From JBBECF01 sp040881945 (GTDB lineage: Bacteria; Pseudomonadota; Alphaproteobacteria; Dongiales; Dongiaceae), in the NCBI GenBank assembly GCA_040881945.1, contig JBBECF010000150.1, positions 1 through 17,183 of the forward strand: a stretch of DNA of 17,183 bases, read 5' to 3'. The position numbers and the translations under genes are program-made. Shown piece by piece: positions 1 to 5,736 of the stretch (position 1 is the first letter of the stretch; each line of letters starts with the position of its first letter). The notes under the pieces were generated by a model. The model did no database searches. It was not told the DNA's origin and saw only the letters and a list, made by a program, of their open reading frames with translations.

Positions 1-139
1 GTCGTCGTTGCCGTCGTCGTTGCCGTCGTCGTTGCCGTCGTCGTTGCCGTCGTCGGACGGGGTTCCACCGTCGTCGGACGGGGTTCCACCGTCGTCGGAC
101 GGGGTTCCACCGTCGTCGGACGGGGTTCCACCGTCGTTG
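1..139. repeat. Coding tandem repeats: 12-bp units (GNDD) then 21-bp units (GGTPSDD)
   Basis: Positions 1-52 hold four copies of a 12-bp unit (gtcgtcgttgcc on the plus strand), which codes GNDD on the minus strand. Positions about 53-139 hold four near-identical 21-bp units (variants of gtcgtcggacggggttccacc) coding GGTPSDD. Both unit lengths are multiples of three, so changes in copy number keep the reading frame of the minus-strand secreted protein. The array continues beyond the left edge. Confidence 0.9.
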
Positions 140-498
140 GGGGGAGTCCCACCCTGCTGGGGGGTGCCGCCCGGCTCACCGGAGCTCTCCGTGGGCGGAG
201 AACTGGTCGGGGGGCCGTTGGGATCGGACTGCGCGACCTCGGTACGTTCCGTTTGATCGCTGCTGGGATCGAAGATGGCGCCGCTCGTCAACGGGCCGGC
301 GGCCGGCGCCAAGCACTCTTCGAGCGAAGCGCCCTGCACCCCGGCCTGCGCCACGCAATCGCGCTGCGCATCGAAACCATCGGCGAGAGCCGCCGAGGAC
401 GCCAGGGTCGCGAACGCGATCAGGCCGGCGACGGCGAAGGGCGCGCGCCACCGGCCGCTGTCGCGAACATTGGCGAAGCCATTGTGATGACGGTTCAT
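1..498 (-). CDS. Secreted acidic tandem-repeat protein, partial (C-terminus outside window)
   Basis: The reading frame is open from an ATG at 498 to the left edge (166 codons, no stop), so the 3' end is missing. The start is fixed by a strong Shine-Dalgarno AAGGAGG at 505-511. Residues 1-39 look like a Sec signal peptide: a basic N-region, a hydrophobic core FAVAGLIAFATLASSAALA, and likely cleavage ALA|DG after residue 39. The mature protein starts with about 35 ordinary residues holding two cysteines (48 and 62). It then becomes low-complexity: a P/T/S/G-rich stretch, about four copies of the heptad GGTPSDD, and at the window edge at least four copies of GNDD. Asp/Gly/Asn-rich repeats can bind calcium or act as flexible wall-spanning linkers, but the copies do not match the RTX nonapeptide. 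No family is recognised. The window edge falls inside the repeat, so repeat number and C-terminal domain are unknown. Confidence 0.8.
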   Translation of the reverse strand, partial: MNRHHNGFANVRDSGRWRAPFAVAGLIAFATLASSAALADGFDAQRDCVAQAGVQGASLEECLAPAAGPLTSGAIFDPSSDQTERTEVAQSDPNGPPTSSPPTESSGEPGGTPQQGGTPPNDGGTPSDDGGTPSDDGGTPSDDGGTPSDDGNDDGNDDGNDDGNDD

Positions 499-592
499 GG
501 CGGTCCTCCTTGATCGATTTGCCCTTGGCCGGCGGGTCTGCATGGTCTGCGATGCCAAGGATTCTGCTCGAACGTCCATCTAATATGGCCAG

Positions 593-621
593 ATTAAACC
601 GCAATTTTGGCCGACTGTCAA
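593..621 (-). promoter_or_regulatory. Sigma70-type promoter of the secreted repeat protein gene
   Basis: Read on the minus strand: TTGACA (621-616), a 17-nt spacer, then TTTAAT (598-593). This is a perfect -35 and a good -10 at optimal spacing. Transcription would start near 586, giving a leader of roughly 88 nt before the ATG at 498. Confidence 0.65.
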
Positions 622-693
622 GTGAAATAATAGAGAAATGCGTTAATACTAAGGAACATAGTAAATAGACTACAACTATTAGTTATCATTTTA

Positions 694-722
694 CTTACAT
701 TCAACTTTATTAATAGTATAAT
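694..722 (+). promoter_or_regulatory. Candidate promoter for the ACT-domain gene
   Basis: There is a perfect -10 TATAAT at 717-722. A weak -35 CTTACA (4 of 6) lies at 694-699 with a 17-nt spacer. It lies in the AT-rich island and points toward the ACT gene, giving a leader of about 140 nt. AT-rich DNA produces TATAAT by chance, so this is less certain than the divergent promoter. Confidence 0.4.
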
Positions 723-868
723 TTACCTAAAATGATTTATATGGCTCATCCCCCTGGCGTCCTGTACCGCCCCCCGCCCGCGGCGACGCCCGGCCGCGGT
801 CGGCGCTTCCCTTTTGCCGGATTTAACCCATGATGGTCCGCCACCACCGCAGCCAGCGAGGCACCGCC

Positions 869-1393
869 ATGGCGACGACGGCCCTGATCTCGATCATCTG
901 CGCCGACCGTACCGGCCTGATCGCGGACATCGCCGGCCGCCTGTTCGACCTCGGCGCCGATCTCGGCGATACCACCTGCGCCGTGCTCGGCGGCGCGGCC
1001 GAGTTCACCACGGTCGCCGAGCTGCCCGACGGCCTGTCCCTGAAGACGGTCGAGGGTGAGCTCCGCGCCCTGCCGGCGCTCGCGGGCGCGACGCTGACGA
1101 TCGCGCCGTTCTCCTATCGGCCCGTGCACGGACCGTCGGCGCATATCACCCATCGGATCGAGATCACCGGCCCCGACAGCCCCGGCCTGATCGCCCGGCT
1201 GAGCGAGGTCTTCGTCGGCTTCGGCGCCAATATCGTGCGCCTCAATTCCGAGCGCGTTCCCGGCACCTCCGGCGCCCGCTACATCACGCGCATCGCCGTC
1301 TGGGTGCCCGAGGACAAGGCCAGGGCGTGCCTCGCCACGGTGGCGAACACCGCCGGCGAACTGCGACTGGCCTGCCGCTGGGAACAGGCTTGA
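869..1393 (+). CDS. Tandem ACT-domain protein (GcvR-like regulator)
   Basis: The 174-residue protein is made almost wholly of two ACT domains. The first is about residues 4-75 (starts TALISIICADRTGLIADIAG). The second is about residues 95-170 (HRIEITGPDSPGLIARLSEV). The D-R/S-x-G-L-I-A signature after the first strand appears in both, as in GcvR and other double-ACT proteins, which bind small ligands such as glycine or partner regulators. The ATG at 869 is preferred over in-frame ATGs at 830 and 833 because GCGAGG at 856-861 sits 7 nt upstream of it and the ACT fold begins immediately after. There is no DNA-binding domain, so any transcriptional effect would be indirect. In this locus, whose pathway would end in glycine and one-carbon units, a glycine-sensing role is attractive but inferred. 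It is convergent with the MttB-like gene. Confidence 0.85.
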   Translation: MATTALISIICADRTGLIADIAGRLFDLGADLGDTTCAVLGGAAEFTTVAELPDGLSLKTVEGELRALPALAGATLTIAPFSYRPVHGPSAHITHRIEITGPDSPGLIARLSEVFVGFGANIVRLNSERVPGTSGARYITRIAVWVPEDKARACLATVANTAGELRLACRWEQA

Positions 1394-1410
1394 CCGACCG
1401 GGGGAGATAT

Positions 1411-1476
1411 GGGGACACAACACTTAATTCGATTCCGTTCGCAGCGAGCGTTCACGGAATTAAGTATTGTGTCCCC
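1411..1476. repeat. REP-like inverted repeat, possible bidirectional terminator
   Basis: The left arm GGGGACACAACACTTAATTC (1411-1430) pairs with 1457-1476 over 20 bp with one mismatch. The 26-nt centre contains ATTCCGT and ACGGAAT, which could form an alternative inner stem. It lies exactly between the stops of two convergent genes (1393 plus and 1487 minus). The form resembles the palindromic intergenic elements mobilised by REP-associated tyrosine transposases (RAYTs), from memory and not searched. It has no T-run, so a terminator role would be of the non-classical kind. Confidence 0.75.
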
Positions 1477-1486
1477 GTAATTGCCG

Positions 1487-3049
1487 TCACACGTTCGAAT
1501 CGGGGAACGCGGCTTTCTTTTTGGCGATGAATTCGCGGAGCGCCTCGTCGATGCCGGGGTCGATTGCCGGCATTTCGTAATCGGCGAGCATGCGCTTCCA
1601 GACCTTGTTGGCGCGCTGCGCGGCGTCCTGCGATCCTTCGGCCTCCCACTGCTCGTAGCTGTTGTTGTCGGCGATCGACGAGCGATAGAACGCGGTCTCG
1701 AAATTCGCCTGGGTGTGGGCGCAGCCCAGGAAGTGACTGCCCGGCCCGACCTCGCGGATGGCGTCCAGGGCCTGGCCGTTCTCCGAGAGATCGATTCCCC
1801 CGGCCAGCACCTGCATCATGCCGAGCTGGTCGGCGTCCATGACGAACTTCTCGTAACCGGACGCCAGCCCGCCCTCGAGCCAGCCGGCGCCGTGCAGCAC
1901 GAAGTTGGTGCCGGCCAGCAGCGTCGGCAGCAGCGTCTGCGCGCTTTCGTAGGCCGCCTGGGCGTCAGGGGTCTTGGCGGCGCACAAGGACCCGCCGGTG
2001 CGGAAGGGAATGCCGAGCCGGCGCGCGAGCTGGGCGGCGGCGAACAGCACCAGGGTCGGTTCGGGCGTGCCGAAGGTCGGTGCCCCGGACTGCATCGAGA
2101 TCGAACTGGCGAACACCCCGAACACGACCGGCGCGCCCGGCCGCACGAGCTGCGTCGTGGCCGTGCCGGTCAGCACCTCGGCCAAGACCTGGGCGAGCGT
2201 CCCGGCGACGGTCACCGGGCTCATGGCGCCGGCCAGGATGAACGGCGTCACGATCGTCGCCTGGTTGGCGCGGGCATAGACCTTGAGCGCCCCCAGCATG
2301 GTGCCGTCCCAGACCATCGGCGAGTTGGCGTTGATCAGGTTGATCAGCACCGTGTTCGACTCGACGAAGTCGGCGCCGAAGACGATGCGCGCCATCTCGA
2401 CCGAATCCGCCGCCCGCAGCGGGTGCGTGACCGACCCCATGAACGGTTTGTCGGAATAGCGGATGTGGCTGTAGACCATGTCGAGATGCCGCTTGTTCAC
2501 CGGCAGGTCGACGGGCTCGCATACGGTGCCGCCGGAATGATGGATGGCCGGCGTCATGTAGGCGAGCTTCACGAAGTTGCGGAAGTCCTCGATGGTGGCG
2601 TAGCGCCGGCCCTCGTCGAGCGAGCGGATGAAGGGCGGCCCATAGACCGGCGCGAACACCGTGTGGTTGCCGCCGATGACGACCGAGCGTTCCGGGTTGC
2701 GCGCGGCTTGCGTGAACTGGCGCGGTGCCGATTTCCGGACGATCGAGCGCGCCAGGCCGCGCGGGAAGCGCACGCGCGTGCCCTTGATGTCGGCGCCGGC
2801 TTCGCGCCACAGCGCCAGGCATTCCTCGTCGTCGCGGAACTCGATGCCGATCTCCTCGAGGATGGTGTCGGCGTTGCGCTCGATCAGCGCCAGGCCTTCC
2901 TCGTTCAGCACCTCGGTCAGCGGGATCCGCCGCGTGATGTAGGGAAGCTGCTGGAGCTTGGGATGGCCGCGCGCCGCCCGTCGCACATCGGCGCCGCCGC
3001 GCGCGCGGCGCGCCGTCGGTGGAGGATTGCCGGTTTCGGCGCTCGCCAT
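1487..3049 (-). CDS. MttB-family (trimethylamine/betaine) corrinoid methyltransferase, non-pyrrolysine
   Basis: This 520-residue protein belongs to the trimethylamine:corrinoid methyltransferase (MttB) superfamily, a TIM-barrel enzyme that moves a methyl group from a quaternary or tertiary amine to a corrinoid protein. After a disordered Arg/Pro-rich leader (about residues 1-35) the family sequence is continuous; recognisable stretches include NTVLINLINANSPMVWDGTM in the middle and GPGSHFLGCAHTQANFET near the C-terminus. The frame has no internal TAG, so it is not a pyrrolysine enzyme and belongs with the larger MtgB-like group, some of which act on glycine betaine. The ATG at 3049 is chosen over an upstream ATG at 3106 because GGGGAG lies about 9 nt before it. 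No corrinoid-protein or reactivase gene is visible nearby. The substrate is not known; betaine, carnitine or proline betaine are all possible. Confidence 0.85.
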   Translation of the reverse strand: MASAETGNPPPTARRARGGADVRRAARGHPKLQQLPYITRRIPLTEVLNEEGLALIERNADTILEEIGIEFRDDEECLALWREAGADIKGTRVRFPRGLARSIVRKSAPRQFTQAARNPERSVVIGGNHTVFAPVYGPPFIRSLDEGRRYATIEDFRNFVKLAYMTPAIHHSGGTVCEPVDLPVNKRHLDMVYSHIRYSDKPFMGSVTHPLRAADSVEMARIVFGADFVESNTVLINLINANSPMVWDGTMLGALKVYARANQATIVTPFILAGAMSPVTVAGTLAQVLAEVLTGTATTQLVRPGAPVVFGVFASSISMQSGAPTFGTPEPTLVLFAAAQLARRLGIPFRTGGSLCAAKTPDAQAAYESAQTLLPTLLAGTNFVLHGAGWLEGGLASGYEKFVMDADQLGMMQVLAGGIDLSENGQALDAIREVGPGSHFLGCAHTQANFETAFYRSSIADNNSYEQWEAEGSQDAAQRANKVWKRMLADYEMPAIDPGIDEALREFIAKKKAAFPDSNV

Positions 3050-3283
3050 GTCGTCACGCTCCCCAATAACTCGAACGACGATACTCCGCCCGCGCCCGGC
3101 ACGCATCTAGCGAGTTCGCGACGGGCGATTGTTCGTCCGCGCCGGAGCGCGGGCCGCGGGCCAGCGGTAAAGTCGCCGTTGACCGAAGGCGGGGCCGGTG
3201 CGATGCTTGCCGCATTGGGGCCGGACGGCATCGCCGCCGGCGGGGGGTCGTCCCCGGTCGAGAGCCGAGGGAGTGCGCGCCCG

Positions 3284-4099
3284 ATGTCGAACCGGTGGAT
3301 CGTTCCCGCGCTCGTGCTCGCCTGCGCCCTGCCCTGGGGCGGGGCGGCGGCGGCGCCGCAGGTGCTTGGGCTCGTCGCCAGCAACGGCGTGGCGACGCCG
3401 CTCGATTGCTCGGGCCCCGAATGCGACGCCCATTTCAGCGCCTTCTGCCTGCAGCAGGCGCGCGACGCGCCGTCGCACGGCGACGCCTACGCCGTCGCCC
3501 CGGGCGGTGCGGTCACGCTGGTCGTGTCGACCGCCGACGGACGCAGCCTGCGGCTGCCGGGCGAGAGAACCTTGCGCTTCACCGCGCTGATCGGCTTCAC
3601 CTCGGTCAGGATCGGCCTGCCCCGCGCGGCGCTGGCCGATCTCGAATCCCGGCTCGGCGCGACCAAGGTAGCGGTCGAGATCGGGCCGCGCGTGTCGCTT
3701 CTGCCGGTCGAACGGCGCGGCGACCCCGACCCGCAGACCGGCGCCGAGATCGCGCTCGCGACCGGGCCGATGCGCACCGCCGCCGGCAGCGCCTTCGAGG
3801 CCCCGGGTACCGCCGCCGACGCCGCCCGCGTCACCAGCCTGCTGATCAACGCCCTGCCGGAACGCGACCTCGAGGGCCGCGCGCTGCGCGACGGGCTGTG
3901 GGACTCGGCGGTCGGCGCCGACGCGGTCGCCGCCCTGACGCTCACGGGCCTGCGGGCAGGGCGCAACATTTACGAGGCCTGCCGCATCTCGGTCGAATCG
4001 CGGTCGATGTTCTCGATGCGCAACTGCCTCGAACTGCGCCACGCCGACCTGATGGCAACGACCAACCACGAGTTCTGGGAGGCGATGGGCGGTTCGTGA
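3284..4099 (+). CDS. Secreted cysteine-containing protein, tandem paralogue 1, unknown function
   Basis: The 271-residue protein starts at the ATG at 3284, preceded by GAGGGAG (3267-3273). Residues 1-23 form a Sec signal peptide (core WIVPALVLACALPWGGAAA, cleavage around A23|A24). The mature protein has five cysteines that recur in the next gene: one in LDC, one in PEC, one in SAFCLQQ, one in EAC and one in SMRNCLE. Other blocks shared with the neighbour are PQVLGLVAS, VEIGP-x-VSLLP, DPQT, ALATG, INALPE and a C-terminal FW-x3-GGS. An odd cysteine number leaves one free or for an intermolecular bond. I recognise no family. It sits divergently from the MttB-like gene and 22 bp before its paralogue, surely in one transcript. 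A periplasmic location is likely; a role in binding or sensing a substrate is only a guess. Confidence 0.8.
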   Translation: MSNRWIVPALVLACALPWGGAAAAPQVLGLVASNGVATPLDCSGPECDAHFSAFCLQQARDAPSHGDAYAVAPGGAVTLVVSTADGRSLRLPGERTLRFTALIGFTSVRIGLPRAALADLESRLGATKVAVEIGPRVSLLPVERRGDPDPQTGAEIALATGPMRTAAGSAFEAPGTAADAARVTSLLINALPERDLEGRALRDGLWDSAVGADAVAALTLTGLRAGRNIYEACRISVESRSMFSMRNCLELRHADLMATTNHEFWEAMGGS

Positions 4100-4121
4100 G
4101 GCCGCGCCAGGGAGAACCGAT

Positions 4122-4931
4122 ATGATCCGATCGACGATGCTTTGGGCGTTCGCCGCGGCCGGCGCCGCGGCGCTGACCGGAGCGCCGGCCGTCGCCGCGC
4201 CGCAGGTGCTCGGGCTGGTGGCGAGCGCCGGCGTCGTGCCGCTGGTTTGCGACGACGCGGGCTGCCGCGCCGAGCTGAGCGCCTTCTGCCTGCAACAGCC
4301 GCGCGCCAATCCCGAGCCGAACCAGGCGTACCGTCCGGCCGACGGCGCCGCGATCACGCTGGTCGGCACGACGGCGACCGGCGAGACCGTGCGACTGCCC
4401 GGCGCCCGTCACCTCGGCTTCGTCAGCGCGCGCGGCTTTACCGCGGTCGCGGCGACCCTGCCGCGCGCCGTCCTGGCGGATCTCGGGCTTGTCGCCGTGG
4501 CCGTCGAGATCGGGCCTGACGTCTCGTTGCTGCCCGAAACGCCGGCCACCGACCTCGATCCGCAAACAGCCGAGGAGGTCGCGCTGGCGACCGGCGCGAT
4601 CCGCCGCGCCGGCGCCCCGTTCTTCGACGCGCCCGGCGAATCCGCGGACGCCATCCGCCTGACCAACGCGATGATCAACGCGCTGCCGGAAACCGGGCGC
4701 GCGCGGAGCGACAGCGACGGCAGCCTGTGGGGCCAAGTCGCGGCGACCCCGACCCTCGCGTCGGCCGACCCGGGCGGGGCGGCGCTGGCCCGCTCGCTGC
4801 ACGCCGCCTGCCGGGACAAGGTGGACGTGACGCACCACGTCTACAGCATGCGCGACTGCCTCGAAGGCAGCCACGACCGCCTGGTGGTCAAGACCAACAT
4901 CGACTTCTGGGCGTCGCTCGGCGGCTCCTGA
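4122..4931 (+). CDS. Secreted cysteine-containing protein, tandem paralogue 2, unknown function
   Basis: The 269-residue protein starts at an ATG with GGGAG about 7 nt upstream. A signal peptide spans residues 1-25 (cleavage around AVA|AP). The mature sequence aligns along its full length with the preceding gene: AAPQVLGLVAS at the new N-terminus, SAFCLQQ, VEIGPDVSLLP, DLDPQT, ALATG, MINALPE, YSMRDCLE, and the identical last residues GGS. All five mature cysteines are kept. A four-residue gap falls in the middle (after AVLADLG) and the region following INALPE is the most divergent. The pair is clearly an old tandem duplication with both copies under selection, since both frames and signal peptides are intact. 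The function is unknown. The stop lies 12 bp from the stop of the convergent PAS gene, with no visible terminator between. Confidence 0.8.
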   Translation: MIRSTMLWAFAAAGAAALTGAPAVAAPQVLGLVASAGVVPLVCDDAGCRAELSAFCLQQPRANPEPNQAYRPADGAAITLVGTTATGETVRLPGARHLGFVSARGFTAVAATLPRAVLADLGLVAVAVEIGPDVSLLPETPATDLDPQTAEEVALATGAIRRAGAPFFDAPGESADAIRLTNAMINALPETGRARSDSDGSLWGQVAATPTLASADPGGAALARSLHAACRDKVDVTHHVYSMRDCLEGSHDRLVVKTNIDFWASLGGS

Positions 4932-4943
4932 GCGCCGCGCGTC

Positions 4944-5495
4944 TTAGATTGCCAGCTTCAGGTTGGAGATGATGATCCGCTTGGCGAGCTCGACGTCCTT
5001 CAGATCGTTCCAGTTTATCTTCGGCAGGATCTTGTGGAGCGCTTCGTCGTCCGCATCGAAGAAATCGATCGCACCGAATACCTTCGACACCGTGTCGTCG
5101 TCCTCCGACAGCGGCAGGGCGATGTGCTCGAGGTTGAGATTCACGCCATAGGGCGTCTTTATCGTTGCCTCATCGACGACGGGCATCCTTATCTTGGTGC
5201 AAAACAGCAGGTTTCGCCGCCAGTCGGTCTCCCAACCGCCGATCTGCAGATCCAACAACGCCTTTCCCGTCCCATCCTTCTTGAATCTCGTGACGAGCGC
5301 CGTCCCCATCAGGCGAAACCGGAACCAGATGCCGTCCGCGTCGCTCATGACGTCGGACATATAGACGTAGGGGAGCTCGTGTCTGATCAGTTCGGGCGCG
5401 ATATCCTCCCGTCTCGGCATGGACCGCGCGCCTCGAGCGGCGACCCAATGCGTGTACACGGCGACGTTCTTCTCGCTGGTCAGGATTGCGTGCAT
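4944..5495 (-). CDS. PAS_5-type (PF07310-like) PAS domain protein
   Basis: This 183-residue protein has the layout of single-domain PAS_5 proteins common in Rhodospirillales and rhizobia. An N-terminal segment ends in an R-x-M-P-x-R-x-D-I-x-P pattern (SMPRREDIAP, about residues 25-34). Then come LPYVYMSDV, the core strand WFRFRLMGTALV and GTGKALLDL, and a C-terminal beta-rich half (IALPLSEDDDTVSKVFGAID). The ATG at 5495 is chosen over the ATG at 5582 because GGGAGG sits 5 nt before it and the upstream extension is Arg-rich and unlike the family. There is no output domain, so its partner is unknown. It is transcribed away from the dgcA-like gene, with a CtrA-type site in the shared upstream region. 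A regulatory or sensory role is inferred from the PAS fold only. Confidence 0.75.
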   Translation of the reverse strand: MHAILTSEKNVAVYTHWVAARGARSMPRREDIAPELIRHELPYVYMSDVMSDADGIWFRFRLMGTALVTRFKKDGTGKALLDLQIGGWETDWRRNLLFCTKIRMPVVDEATIKTPYGVNLNLEHIALPLSEDDDTVSKVFGAIDFFDADDEALHKILPKINWNDLKDVELAKRIIISNLKLAI

Positions 5496-5635
5496 GGCTG
5501 CCTCCCGACGGCGGCGGCGATTGCGCTTGACCGTCTGCGCGGTCCGAATCGAGACTGAGCGGCCCGCAACTCCGACTGACAAATTTTTTTGGAGTGAATT
5601 CTCCGAATCACAACCATGGCTGGTATGCCCGACGG

Positions 5636-5651
5636 GTTAACAATTCGTTAA
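5636..5651 (-). promoter_or_regulatory. CtrA-type full site TTAA-N7-TTAAC
   Basis: The plus strand reads GTTAA (5636-5640), seven bases, then TTAA (5648-5651). On the minus strand this is the exact alphaproteobacterial CtrA consensus TTAA-N7-TTAAC. It sits in the 241-bp region between the divergent PAS_5 gene (starts 5495) and the dgcA-like gene (starts 5737), about 85 bp from the latter, so it could serve either. Exact matches do occur by chance, though rarely in GC-rich DNA. Confidence 0.45.
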
Positions 5652-5736
5652 TGGAGGCCGGAACGAGTCGGGCGATCGGACGGCGCCGCGGGTGCGTCCG
5701 CGCGGCCCCCGCGACCGACCGGGTAAGGGAGTCTCT

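Larger units (their letters stand above)
499..868. other. Divergent intergenic region with an AT-rich island
   Basis: These 370 bases separate the minus-strand secreted protein gene from the plus-strand ACT gene. The stretch from about 590 to 745 is strikingly AT-rich compared with everything around it. It carries outward-facing promoter candidates at each end (593-621 minus, 694-722 plus). I found no convincing ORF, tRNA or hairpin terminator in it. The part from 746 to 868 returns to high GC and would be the leader of the ACT gene. Confidence 0.7.

Noticed and set aside
1..139. Possible CRISPR array
   Set aside because: The 12- and 21-bp units are back to back with no spacers and keep the coding frame, so they are protein-coding tandem repeats.
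8..256. Plus-strand ORF of repeated PSSDGVP units
   Set aside because: It is the antisense shadow of the minus-strand repeat protein, which has a strong Shine-Dalgarno, a signal peptide and a consensus promoter.
746..1423. Minus-strand ORF opposite the ACT gene
   Set aside because: The plus strand encodes two complete ACT domains; the minus frame shows no domain.
3179..3208. TTGACC with a possible -10 before the tandem secreted genes
   Set aside because: The -10 (GATGCT) matches only three of six positions, too weak to call a promoter.
1481..4099. 872-codon plus-strand ORF
   Set aside because: Its first two thirds run antisense to the MttB-like gene and translate to Arg/Gly/His-rich nonsense; only the last 271 codons, from the ATG at 3284, are a real gene.
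5581..5604. T-run followed by GGAGTGAATTCTCC as a terminator
   Set aside because: The stem is only four base pairs and the T-run is on the wrong side for either neighbouring gene, which both start away from here.
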